A stretch of DNA of 64,000 nucleotides from Variovorax sp. YR216 (GTDB taxonomy: Bacteria; Pseudomonadota; Gammaproteobacteria; Burkholderiales; Burkholderiaceae_C). Made by a program: the position numbers and the translations under genes. Positions 25,481 through 33,085 of the stretch are shown piece by piece; position 1 is the first letter of the stretch, and each line of letters opens with the position of its first letter. The notes beneath the pieces are model-generated. The model worked only from the letters and a program-made list of their open reading frames with translations, was not told where the DNA came from and made no database searches. The stretch covers positions 1 through 64,000 of the forward strand of contig NZ_FNRO01000011.1 of assembly GCF_900107745.1 (NCBI RefSeq), read 5' to 3'.

Positions 25481-26391
25481 GACTTCACCTCTTCGAACGT
25501 GAATGCGGTGGCGACCTTGATCAGCGCGAACTCGAGCACGAGGCCGACGATGCCGATGACGAAGATCGCGATGATGATGTTGGCGACGTTGAGGTTGTTC
25601 CATTCGTCCCACACCCAGAAGCCGATGCCGACGCCGCCGGTCAGCATCTCGGCCGCGACGATCACGAGCCATGCGGTGCCGACCGCGAGGCGCACGCCGG
25701 TGAGCATGTAGGGAAGCACCGCGGGGAAGAGGATCCTGGTGAAGATCTTCCATTCGCTCAGGTCGAGCACGCGCGCGACGTTCATGTAGTCGCTTGGCAC
25801 GCGCTGCACGCCCACCGCGGTGTTGATGATCATCGGCCAGATCGAGCAGATGAAGATGGTCCAGATGGCGGCCGGGTTCGCGCCCTTGAAGACCAGCAGG
25901 CCGATCGGCAGCCACGCGAGCGGCGAGACCGGACGCAGCAGGCTGATCAGCGGATTGAACATGCGCGAGAGGAACTCGAATCGCCCGATCGCGAAGCCCG
26001 CCGGAATGCCGACCAGCGCCGCGAGGCCGAAGCCCAGCGCCACGCGCCGGAGGGACGAGAGCACGTTCCAGCCCACGCCCTGGTCGTTCGGCCCCTTGCT
26101 GTAGAACGGATCGCTGAACACCTGCACCGCCTGCTGCCAGGTGGCGAGCGGCGTGGGGAAGCCGGTGGTGCTTTTCATCGCGACCAGTTCCCAGACGAGG
26201 ATCAAGAGCGCGATGCCGAGCACCGGCGGAAGCACCCGTAGCCAAAGGCCGCTGAAGTCGCGCGGCGCGCGCGGCACCGACTTCGCGACAACGGGAGCCG
26301 GCTCCGGTGCAGGTCTTGGCGCAGCGAGCGGCGCGCTCTTCGGCGCCTGCGGCATGGCGTCGATGGGAGAGTGAAAGACGGCACTGACCAT
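25477..26391 (-). CDS. nrtB: Nitrate ABC transporter permease
   Basis: The 304-residue BPD-type permease has an extended Pro/Ala-rich N-terminus (about residues 10-50), then about six membrane helices. The EAA-type loop is around SEWKIFTRILFPAVLPYMLTGVRLAVGTAW (seen as SEWKIFTRILFP and following residues). SLLRPVSPLAWLPIGLLVF is typical of NrtB/SsuC permeases. It lies ten bases after nrtA and overlaps nrtD by four bases. Confidence 0.92.
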   Translation of the reverse strand: MVSAVFHSPIDAMPQAPKSAPLAAPRPAPEPAPVVAKSVPRAPRDFSGLWLRVLPPVLGIALLILVWELVAMKSTTGFPTPLATWQQAVQVFSDPFYSKGPNDQGVGWNVLSSLRRVALGFGLAALVGIPAGFAIGRFEFLSRMFNPLISLLRPVSPLAWLPIGLLVFKGANPAAIWTIFICSIWPMIINTAVGVQRVPSDYMNVARVLDLSEWKIFTRILFPAVLPYMLTGVRLAVGTAWLVIVAAEMLTGGVGIGFWVWDEWNNLNVANIIIAIFVIGIVGLVLEFALIKVATAFTFEEVKS

Positions 26392-26401
26392 GACGTGCTC
26401 C

Positions 26402-27646
26402 TCAGGCGTGGACCTTGAACGAATCGGCGTACTGCTTCGGGTTCTTGCCGTCCCACACCACGCCGTCGATCAGCTTGCTGGTGCGCATGGCGTCCTTCGG
26501 CACGGCGGTCTTCGTGGCGGCGGCGGCCTGCTTGTAGATGTCGATCTGGTTGATCTGCGTGGCTACCTGCAGGTAGTCCGGATGGTCCTTGAGCAGACCC
26601 CAGCGCTTGTGCTGTGTGAGGAACCACATGCCGTCCGACAGGTACGGGAAGCTGACCGCACCGTCGTTGTAGAACTTCATGTAGTTGGGGTCGTCCCAGT
26701 TCCTGCCGAGCCCGTTGGTGTAGCGCCCCAGGATGCGCTGGTTGATGGCGTCCACGCTGGTGTTGACGTAGCTCTTGTCGGCAATCGTCTCGGCCATCTT
26801 GTTCTTGTTCTGCAGGCCGGTGTCGATCCACTTGCTGGCTTCGAGGATTGCCGCGGTTACCGCGCGTGCGGTGTTGGGGTACTTCTTGACGAAGTCGCCG
26901 GTGGTGCCGAGCACCTTTTCCGGATGGTCCTTCCAGATGTCCTGCGTGGTGACGGCGGTGATGCCGATGCCGTCCATGATCGCGCGCTGGCCCCAGGGCT
27001 CGCCGACGCAGTAGCCGTCCATGTTGCCCACGCGCATGTTCGCGACCATCTGCGGCGGCGGCACGGTGATGACCTTGGCGTCCTTGAGCGGGTTGATGCC
27101 GTTGGCTGCCATCCAGTAGTAGAGCCACATCGCGTGCGTGCCGGTCGGGAAGGTCTGCGCGAAGGTGTATTCGCCCTTGTCGGCGGCCATGACCTTGGCG
27201 AGCGAGGCGCCATCCACTGCGCCTTTTTCGGCGAGTTTCTTCGACAGCGTGATCGCCTGCCCGTTGTTGTTGAGCGTCATCAGCACCGCCATGTCCTTCT
27301 TCGGGCCGCCGATGCCGAGATGCACGCCGTAGACCAGCCCGTAGAGCACATGGGCGAAGTCCAGCTCGCCGTTGACCAGCTTGTCGCGCACGCCGGCCCA
27401 GCTCGCTTCCTTGCTCGGGACGATCTTCACGCCGTACTTCTTGTCGATGCCGAGCACCGAGGCCATCACGACGCTGGCGCAGTCGGTGAGGGGAATGAAG
27501 CCGATCTTCACTTCCTCCTTTTCGGGCTTGTCCGAACCCTGCGCCCAGACGGCGGCGCGCAGCGCAGGGTCCAGCCCCAGCGCGCCGGCGGCCGCGGCCT
27601 GCAGCACACGGCGGCGACTGAGTTTGTGGGTGAGCGAATCGGTCAT
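26402..27646 (-). CDS. nrtA: Nitrate ABC transporter substrate-binding protein
   Basis: The 414-residue protein begins with a twin-arginine signal, SRRRVLQAAAAGALGL, and is likely folded before export or lipid-anchored through a partner. The NrtA/CmpA fold follows with KIGFIPLTDCASVVMASVLGIDKKYGV, KLVNGELDFAHVLYGLVYG and GYCVGEPWGQRAIMDG. Within this family nitrate and bicarbonate binders are close. Nitrate is chosen because of the surrounding nas genes, the nasR gene upstream and the ANTAR-type leader. Confidence 0.92.
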   Translation of the reverse strand: MTDSLTHKLSRRRVLQAAAAGALGLDPALRAAVWAQGSDKPEKEEVKIGFIPLTDCASVVMASVLGIDKKYGVKIVPSKEASWAGVRDKLVNGELDFAHVLYGLVYGVHLGIGGPKKDMAVLMTLNNNGQAITLSKKLAEKGAVDGASLAKVMAADKGEYTFAQTFPTGTHAMWLYYWMAANGINPLKDAKVITVPPPQMVANMRVGNMDGYCVGEPWGQRAIMDGIGITAVTTQDIWKDHPEKVLGTTGDFVKKYPNTARAVTAAILEASKWIDTGLQNKNKMAETIADKSYVNTSVDAINQRILGRYTNGLGRNWDDPNYMKFYNDGAVSFPYLSDGMWFLTQHKRWGLLKDHPDYLQVATQINQIDIYKQAAAATKTAVPKDAMRTSKLIDGVVWDGKNPKQYADSFKVHA

Positions 27647-27678
27647 GGGGCGAGCTCCAGTCAGCAAGGTCAAAACGC

Positions 27679-27745
27679 AAAAACAAAAAGGCGTCCACAC
27701 CGCGCAGGGGCTGCTCGAAAACGAGCCCTTGCGGGTGGGGACGCC
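27679..27745 (-). terminator. Strong leader terminator upstream of nrtA
   Basis: On the minus strand GGCGTCC (27745-27739) pairs with GGACGCC (27696-27690) at the base of a long branched hairpin that includes GGGCTCG-TTTT-CGAGC, and TTTTTGTTTTT follows. It ends about 30 bases before the nrtA start, so the operon can be expressed only if this structure is bypassed. Confidence 0.88.
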
Positions 27746-27764
27746 TTTGTCCGGTGGGTGGGCC

Positions 27765-27811
27765 GCATCCGCCGTTGGATGCTGCCTGCCTGAGACCTTC
27801 GTCGGTCTACG
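27765..27811 (-). ncRNA. Tandem-hairpin ANTAR leader of the nrtABD operon
   Basis: From the predicted start near 27811 the RNA forms P1, AGACC-GACGAA-GGTCT (27808-27793), then P2, GCATCC-AACGGC-GGATGC (27782-27765), then the terminator above. Both loops are hexaloops. P2 has the A1 and G4 loop residues of the known ANTAR target, and P1 has G1 and G4. The order P1-P2-terminator is that described for ANTAR antitermination leaders such as Klebsiella nasF. NasR, encoded just upstream, is the obvious partner. Confidence 0.82.
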
Positions 27812-27821
27812 CGAGAGATTC

Positions 27822-27837
27822 AGCAAGCGGCGTGCCA
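27822..27837 (-). promoter_or_regulatory. Sigma-54 promoter of nrtABD
   Basis: The minus strand reads TGGCACG-CCGC-TTGCT, an exact match to the sigma-54 -24/-12 consensus. The start site should be about 12 bases after the GC, near 27811. Nitrogen-limitation control through RpoN is expected. Confidence 0.85.
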
Positions 27838-27974
27838 GCCGCTCGTGCGTGTTCGATGCTATGGAAAAGATAGCGCCAAGGTGCGGAAGGCATTAGGTTT
27901 CCACGGAAGTTCGGCGTGCCGAGGCGTTCAGGCTGCCGCCGTTGTGCGCTGCACCAATCCGGATCGCCAGCGCC

Positions 27975-29240
27975 TCAGGGAGCCGCATTCCGGGGCAGCA
28001 GCTCCGCCATCGCGAGCACCGACTCGGCGACCTCGGTCAGCCTGCGGCCCTGGTTCATCGCGGTCTGGCGCAGCATCTTGTGCGCTTCCTGTTCGCTGAT
28101 GCGGCGATGCGCCATCAGGAGTCCCTTGGCGCGCTCGACCACCTTGCGCTCGTTCAGCGCGGTGCGGACGGTTTCGAGCTCGTCGCTCATCGCCTGCAGG
28201 CGGTGCGACTGTTCCTGGACCATGTCGAGAATGGAGCGTTCGAGCTGCCGTCCGTAAGGCGCGGCGTCGCCGGCCGGTTGCGCAGGGCCATGGGAATCGA
28301 AGAACGCCGCACCGGGCGGATCGGAGGCATCCGCCAACTTCAGCAGCAGCGCTTCGTGTGCCGCGAGCTCGTCGCGCGCCTCGGCCGTCTTCTGCTTGCA
28401 GATGCTGCGCAGTTGCCCGGCCAGCTGCTCCTCGACCGCCTGCATCGCATCGATACGCTGCGTGCAGCAGTCGAACCACAACGGGCTCAGCTCGGGGTCC
28501 AGTGCGACGCCGGCAGGCGCGGCGCAGGCGATTCGGCGCAGGCGCTCGAGTTCGGCGATCTGTCCGGGCGGCTGATTCGCGCGCCACACCTCGGCGAGGG
28601 CCGCGTTCGAAAAGCTCACGAAGACCTTGAAGCAGCGCTCCTGCGAATCGATCAGGTGCAGCCATTGCTGCTGCCGCGCGCCGTCGTTCCGGCCCGAGGC
28701 GAAGGCCGCAGCGCCGCAGGCGCGTTCCTGGCCTGCGAATTCCTTGCCCTGCATGAAGTTGAACAGGGCCACCAGCACGCGCGAGATCTCGGGGTCGGTT
28801 GCGCCGTCCGCGGCCTCGAAGACGACCGCGAGCAAGCCGGCGATGAGCTTGACGAACGCGGCGGTCGACTCGGCCGCGCCAATCTCCAGCACGCCGATGC
28901 GGCGCCGCAGTTCCGGCAGCGCGTCGAGCCCGGGCAGCACCCAGGCGATGCGGCTGAACAGGCGCGCGCCGTTGCCGATGCGGCTCTGCGCGGCCAGTTG
29001 CTCGAAGCTCTGGCGCACAGCGGCTTCCATGTGCTGGCTTTCCGCGAGCTGCTCGCGGCGCTGTTCGGCGAAGCGCTGGCCCTGCGAAGCCAGCAGGACG
29101 TTGGAGAGACCGCGCTCGCGCTGGAGCGCGTGCACCAGCCGCCCGATCGTGCCGACCAATTCGCTGGTGCGGTCGAGCTGCTCGAGCCCCTCGATCTCGC
29201 AGCGCAGGGCGGCAATCAGAAAACCGAGGCCTGATTTCAT
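27975..29240 (-). CDS. nasR: Nitrate- and nitrite-responsive antiterminator NasR (NIT + ANTAR)
   Basis: The 421-residue protein has an N-terminal NIT sensor domain (about 35-330) with the signature ALQRERGLSNVLLASQG and a second helix run VFEAADGATDPEISRVLVALFNFMQGKE. After a short coiled coil, a C-terminal ANTAR domain (about 350-415) contains NERKVVERAKGLLMAHRRIS. This is the architecture of Klebsiella NasR, which binds nitrate or nitrite and prevents leader termination. ATG at 29240 is used because the longer frame runs into the tsaD promoter region. It lies immediately upstream of the nrt leader on the same strand, and I saw no clear terminator between them. Confidence 0.9.
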   Translation of the reverse strand: MKSGLGFLIAALRCEIEGLEQLDRTSELVGTIGRLVHALQRERGLSNVLLASQGQRFAEQRREQLAESQHMEAAVRQSFEQLAAQSRIGNGARLFSRIAWVLPGLDALPELRRRIGVLEIGAAESTAAFVKLIAGLLAVVFEAADGATDPEISRVLVALFNFMQGKEFAGQERACGAAAFASGRNDGARQQQWLHLIDSQERCFKVFVSFSNAALAEVWRANQPPGQIAELERLRRIACAAPAGVALDPELSPLWFDCCTQRIDAMQAVEEQLAGQLRSICKQKTAEARDELAAHEALLLKLADASDPPGAAFFDSHGPAQPAGDAAPYGRQLERSILDMVQEQSHRLQAMSDELETVRTALNERKVVERAKGLLMAHRRISEQEAHKMLRQTAMNQGRRLTEVAESVLAMAELLPRNAAP

Positions 29241-29316
29241 CGGGGGTGCGGGTCCATCTCGAAGGACTTGGAGCAACATCCGTGCCCCGATCCTGGTCGC
29301 CACCTACACTCGCGGG

Positions 29317-30366
29317 ATGTTTGTATTGGGAATCGAGTCCTCCTGCGACGAAACCGGCGTAGCGCTGGTGGAGGCCGGCGCGAGCGGTCTGCCGCGCCTT
29401 GCGGCGCACGCGTTGCACAGCCAGATCGCGATGCACCAGGCCTACGGCGGCGTCGTGCCCGAACTGGCGAGCCGCGACCACATCCGCCGCGTGCTGCCGC
29501 TGGCCGAATCCGTCTTCGCGCAGGCCGGGCAGCAGCTTTCCGACGTGGACGTCGTGGCGTACACGCGCGGGCCGGGGCTCGCGGGTGCGCTTCTCGTTGG
29601 CGCGGGGGTGGCGTGCGCGCTGGGCGCTGCGCTGGGCAAACCGGTGCTGGGCGTGCATCACCTCGAAGGGCACCTGCTGTCGCCATTCCTGAGCGCGGAT
29701 CCGCCCGAGTTTCCATTCGTGGCGCTGCTGGTGTCTGGCGGCCACACGCAGCTCATGCGGGTGGACGGCGTGGGGAAGTACGAACTGCTCGGCGAAACCA
29801 TCGACGACGCGGCCGGCGAAGCCTTCGACAAGAGCGCCAAGCTGCTGGGCCTGCCCTATCCAGGCGGTCCGTGGCTCGCCAAGCTGGCGGAAACCGGCGA
29901 CGCAGCCGCTTTCAAGCTGCCACGCCCGCTGCTGCACAGCGGGGATCTGGATTTCTCCTTCGCCGGGCTCAAGACGGCCGTTCTGACGCAGGCAAAGAAG
30001 CTCGGCGACGCGCTGGATTCACGCAAGTCCGATCTGGCGGCCTCGACCCAGGCGGCAATCGTCGAGGTGTTGCTGAAGAAATCCATCGCAGCGATCGAGC
30101 AGACCGGGCTGAACCGGCTGGTGGTCGCTGGCGGCGTCGGTGCGAACCGATCGCTGCGCGATCAGCTCGACGCGGCGTGCGCCAGGCGCGGCGTGCGCGT
30201 GCACTACCCCGAACTTCACTTGTGCACCGACAACGGCGCCATGATCGCGATGGCCGCCGCGATGCGCCTGCAGGCCGGCATCCAGCAGCCGACCGAGCGC
30301 TATGCGTTCGACGTCAAGCCGCGATGGCCATTGGCATCGCTGAGCGCAGAACCGGAGCCGGCCTGA
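29317..30366 (+). CDS. tsaD: tRNA N6-threonylcarbamoyladenosine biosynthesis protein TsaD
   Basis: The 349-residue ASKHA-fold protein transfers the threonylcarbamoyl group to A37 of ANN-decoding tRNAs. The N-terminal VLGIESSCDETGVAL, the metal motif His115-x3-His119, LVSGGHTQLM, and the C-terminal VAGGVGANRSLRDQL and LCTDNGAMIA are all present. Its 3' end overlaps the convergent hydrolase gene by 53 bases. It is not next to rpsU as in many relatives. Confidence 0.96.
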   Translation: MFVLGIESSCDETGVALVEAGASGLPRLAAHALHSQIAMHQAYGGVVPELASRDHIRRVLPLAESVFAQAGQQLSDVDVVAYTRGPGLAGALLVGAGVACALGAALGKPVLGVHHLEGHLLSPFLSADPPEFPFVALLVSGGHTQLMRVDGVGKYELLGETIDDAAGEAFDKSAKLLGLPYPGGPWLAKLAETGDAAAFKLPRPLLHSGDLDFSFAGLKTAVLTQAKKLGDALDSRKSDLAASTQAAIVEVLLKKSIAAIEQTGLNRLVVAGGVGANRSLRDQLDAACARRGVRVHYPELHLCTDNGAMIAMAAAMRLQAGIQQPTERYAFDVKPRWPLASLSAEPEPA

Positions 30367-31054
30367 CGGGTTGTCTGGCGGTCTTCTTCGGCAGCGGAAG
30401 CACGTCGAGCATCTGTCGCCAGAGCTGGGACCATTGCGGCCAGTCGTGGCCGCCTTCGGTGGTGAAGACATGGCCGGCGGGCAGGGCATCTGCCAGCAAT
30501 TGATGATTGGCCGCGAAACGGTCGCCGAGGCCGTAGCCCAGATAGAGCGGGGGCAGGCTTTCCGCGCGTTCCGGCGATGCGTACTGCTGCAGCCACGGCC
30601 AGAGCTTGCGATCCACTTCCTGGTCCGGGGGCGGGCCCTCCGGCACCTTCCAGGTGCGCAGGCCGCCCGCCTTCTGGATCTCGGCGGCCACCGGGCGGCG
30701 ACCGAGGTACGGGGCCAGCGTCACGATGCCGTCGATCGTGCCGGGCTTGGCCAGTTCGTGGATGAGCGCACCGAAGCCGCCGATGGAAATGCCCACGAGC
30801 CAGAGCTTCTTGTAGCCCGCCGCGCGCTGGGGCTCGATCACGTCCTCATGCAGCCGTTCGACGAAGGTCTGGTCGTAGAAATAGGACACGTCGGCATCGA
30901 CGAGCAGGGCGTCGGCCGCGAACTCGCGCTCGTGCACGGCACCGATGAATCCCTCGCGTTCGAATTCTTCAGGCTTCAGGAATGCCCCGGGGAGGAACAC
31001 CAGGAGGGTGTCGGAACGAGCATCGGCGTCTGCAAGCTTCAAATGCGTCTTCAT
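30314..31054 (-). CDS. Alpha/beta hydrolase, function unknown
   Basis: The 246-residue protein has an alpha/beta-hydrolase core. VFLPGAFLKPEEF provides the oxyanion strand, WLVGISIGGFGALIHELA contains the nucleophile elbow GISIGG with Ser, and GGHDWPQWSQLW supplies the likely catalytic His near the C-terminus. The esterase substrate is unknown. The C-terminal tail overlaps the end of tsaD by 53 bases on the other strand, an unusually long convergent overlap. The start at 31054 is supported by the fold. Confidence 0.75.
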   Translation of the reverse strand: MKTHLKLADADARSDTLLVFLPGAFLKPEEFEREGFIGAVHEREFAADALLVDADVSYFYDQTFVERLHEDVIEPQRAAGYKKLWLVGISIGGFGALIHELAKPGTIDGIVTLAPYLGRRPVAAEIQKAGGLRTWKVPEGPPPDQEVDRKLWPWLQQYASPERAESLPPLYLGYGLGDRFAANHQLLADALPAGHVFTTEGGHDWPQWSQLWRQMLDVLPLPKKTARQPVRPAPVLRSAMPMAIAA

Positions 31055-31141
31055 GAGTGTTCGTGCAGGTACCCCCTGGCGCGCCGGCTGCGTTAGCAGT
31101 CCGCCGCCCCCTCGGGCACGGGTTAGTACGAAAGCTTTGAA

Positions 31142-31168
31142 AAATACGTCACAGAACGTGACGTATTT
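31142..31168. repeat. Perfect 11-bp inverted repeat upstream of the hydrolase gene
   Basis: AAATACGTCAC and GTGACGTATTT flank the five bases AGAAC. On the minus strand the right arm is followed by two more T residues, making a T5 run, so it may act as a terminator after hsp20. It could equally be an operator for the hydrolase gene that starts about 90 bases further on. Confidence 0.6.
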
Positions 31169-31186
31169 CGCACGGATTGTGAGTTA

Positions 31187-31224
31187 GAAATAAGAAAGGG
31201 CCGGCAACCAAAAGTTACCGACCC
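31187..31224 (-). terminator. Terminator after the Hsp20 gene
   Basis: On the minus strand an 11-bp stem GGGTCGGTAAC / GTTGCCGGCCC (two G-T pairs, loop TTTTG) is followed by TTTCTTATTTC. It lies 67 bases after the Hsp20 stop codon. Confidence 0.75.
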
Positions 31225-31290
31225 GTCCTTAGGGGCTTTCTTTACGACTGTCCGGCGCCCGAATTTGCCGGAGATGCCGCCGCTTGGCGG

Positions 31291-31662
31291 TCAGTTGATG
31301 GCGAGTTGCGCGACGTTGCTGACCGGCACGCGCTTGCCCAGCTTGAGGGTCAGAACGCCGTTTTCGAGCTTGGCTTCGCTCGCGGTGGCGTCGATTTCCT
31401 GCGGCAGCTCGTACGCCGCCTTGACCTGGCGCTTGGCTTCGGCCTTGCTCTCGATGCGAACCACCGCGCCTTCGATGCCGATCGTCAGGTCGTCGCGCGA
31501 CAGGCCCGGCACATCGAGCGTCAAGGTCCAGGTCTTCTCGTCCTGCTCGACGTTGACCGAGCGTTGGGCGCCGGTGAAGGCTTCGTTGAAGAAGCGCTCC
31601 ACACTGCGGTCGAACGAACGCGGAGCGAAACGGGCGGTGCGAATGGCGGGTGCGAAAAACAT
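31291..31662 (-). CDS. Small heat shock protein, Hsp20/alpha-crystallin family
   Basis: The 123-residue protein has a short N-terminal arm and then the alpha-crystallin domain (about 32-118), with WTLTLDVPGLSRDDLTIGIEG and the closing ENGVLTLKLGKR. The usual IxI/V C-terminal dimer-contact motif is weak (VPVSNVAQLAIN). The start at ATG (complement of 31660-31662) has a perfect AGGAG eight bases upstream. It acts as an ATP-independent holdase in the cytoplasm. No convincing sigma-32 promoter was found. Confidence 0.9.
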   Translation of the reverse strand: MFFAPAIRTARFAPRSFDRSVERFFNEAFTGAQRSVNVEQDEKTWTLTLDVPGLSRDDLTIGIEGAVVRIESKAEAKRQVKAAYELPQEIDATASEAKLENGVLTLKLGKRVPVSNVAQLAIN

Positions 31663-31769
31663 GTGTGAACTCCTGGGCATGACGAAGAGGACAAGAATGT
31701 GTGTCCCGTACACTGCGCGGCGTTTCAACAAGACAAGTGCCGCATGCCTCCACATCTAGGCATTGCGCA

Positions 31770-33065
31770 ATGCGTTTCAAGAGAATGGCTTCCAGCTTTA
31801 TTTGGCGTCGCAGGGCCTTGAAATTCGCGGCTCTGGCGCTATGCACAGGTGCGATCGCACCACTGCAGGCGCAGGACACGAAGCCGATCCGGCTCGCGCT
31901 GATCGAAAGCATGAGCGGCCCGTTCGCCAATACCGGCGAGGCCGTCTTCCGCAATCTGCTGTGGGCCGTCGAGCGGGTCAATGCCCGCGGCGGCGTGAAG
32001 CTGCCGGGCGGTGCGCGCTTCCTGCAGCTCGATCGCTACGACAGCAAGGGGCAGAACGAAGAGGCGCTCTCCGCCCTGCGCGCCGCGATGGATGACGGCG
32101 CACGTATCGTGCTGCAGGGCAATTCGTCCGCGACCGCCGCCGCCCTGATCGATGCGATCGACAAGAACAACGAGCGCGATCCTGCAAGGCGTGTCCTGTT
32201 CCTCAACTACTCGGCGGTCGACCCGATCCTGACCAACGAGCGCTGCAGCTTCTGGCACTTCCGCTTCGATGCGCATACCGACATGCGCGTCGCCGCGCTC
32301 ATGGAGATGATGAAGGACGACAAGTCGCTCAAGCGCGTCTACCTCATCGGGCAGGACTACAGCTTCGGCCAGTCGGTGCTGCGCGAATCGAAACGGCAGT
32401 TGGCCGAGCTGCGTCCGGACGTCCAGATCGTCGGCGAGGAACTGCATCCGATGGGCCGCGTGAAGGACTTCGCCCCCTACGCGACCAAGATCATGGCCAG
32501 CGGCGCGCAGGCGGTGATCACCGGCAACTGGGGCAACGACCTCACGCTGCTCGTGAAGGCGGCGCGGGAAGCGGGGTTCAGCGGCAGCTTCTACACCTTC
32601 TATGGCAATGCGCTCGGTGCGCCTGCGGCGATCGGCGACGCGGGCATCGGCCGTGTCATCGCGGTCGCCGACTGGCTGCCCAATGTGCAGACACCGCAGT
32701 CGGAGGCCTTCTACCAGTCGTTCCGCGCGCGGTTTCCGAAGCCCTCGGACGACTACGTGCACATGCGCATGCAGTTGCTCGTCGAGGCGCTCGCGCAGGC
32801 GATCGAAAAGGCGGGCACCGTCGACACGGTGGCCGTCGCGCGCGCGCTCGAAACAGCGGATGTCACGCTCGCGGGCCAGCGGGGTCGCATGCGCGCCGAG
32901 GATCACCAGTTCCAGCAGACGCTGGTGGTCGGCGTCATGGACAAGCAGGGCGCGCCCGGCGTGAAGTTCGACGTCGAAGGGTCGGGCTATGGCTTCCGCG
33001 TCGTGAAGATCATCCCTGCTGACCGCGCGCAAATGCCGACGAGCTGCAGAATGCAGCGCCCTTGA
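31770..33065 (+). CDS. Branched-chain amino acid type ABC transporter substrate-binding protein
   Basis: The 431-residue protein is a LivK-like periplasmic binding protein (Peripla_BP_6). A signal peptide RRRALKFAALALCTGAIAPLQAQ ends near residue 35. Typical strands follow: IRLALIESMSGPFANTGEAV, FLNYSAVDPILTNERCSFWHFR, VYLIGQDYSFGQSVLRE and AVITGNWGNDLTLLVKAA. ATG 31785 is an alternative start. The ligand cannot be read from sequence. No permease genes are adjacent. The livG/livF genes 31 kb away might be partners, but that is a guess. Confidence 0.85.
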   Translation: MRFKRMASSFIWRRRALKFAALALCTGAIAPLQAQDTKPIRLALIESMSGPFANTGEAVFRNLLWAVERVNARGGVKLPGGARFLQLDRYDSKGQNEEALSALRAAMDDGARIVLQGNSSATAAALIDAIDKNNERDPARRVLFLNYSAVDPILTNERCSFWHFRFDAHTDMRVAALMEMMKDDKSLKRVYLIGQDYSFGQSVLRESKRQLAELRPDVQIVGEELHPMGRVKDFAPYATKIMASGAQAVITGNWGNDLTLLVKAAREAGFSGSFYTFYGNALGAPAAIGDAGIGRVIAVADWLPNVQTPQSEAFYQSFRARFPKPSDDYVHMRMQLLVEALAQAIEKAGTVDTVAVARALETADVTLAGQRGRMRAEDHQFQQTLVVGVMDKQGAPGVKFDVEGSGYGFRVVKIIPADRAQMPTSCRMQRP

Positions 33066-33085
33066 ATTCCAAGATAGAGAAATCG

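Noticed and set aside
27838..27900. NtrC binding sites upstream of the nrt and narK sigma-54 promoters
   Set aside because: Only imperfect GCACC/GGCGC-like pairs were seen. Nothing matches the 17-bp NtrC consensus well enough to annotate.
31055..31130. A fourth copy of the intergenic repeat upstream of the hydrolase gene
   Set aside because: It shares only short C-rich runs with the three copies and lacks the CACTTCGTGT and GCCGGTTCCGCGG blocks.
31663..31769. Sigma-32 heat-shock promoter for hsp20
   Set aside because: A TTGAAA-like box is present on the minus strand, but no CCCCAT-type -10 lies at a fitting distance.
33062..33085. TTG start that would lengthen the aminotransferase
   Set aside because: It overlaps the preceding stop. 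ATG 33086 has a reasonable ribosome site and gives the usual length.
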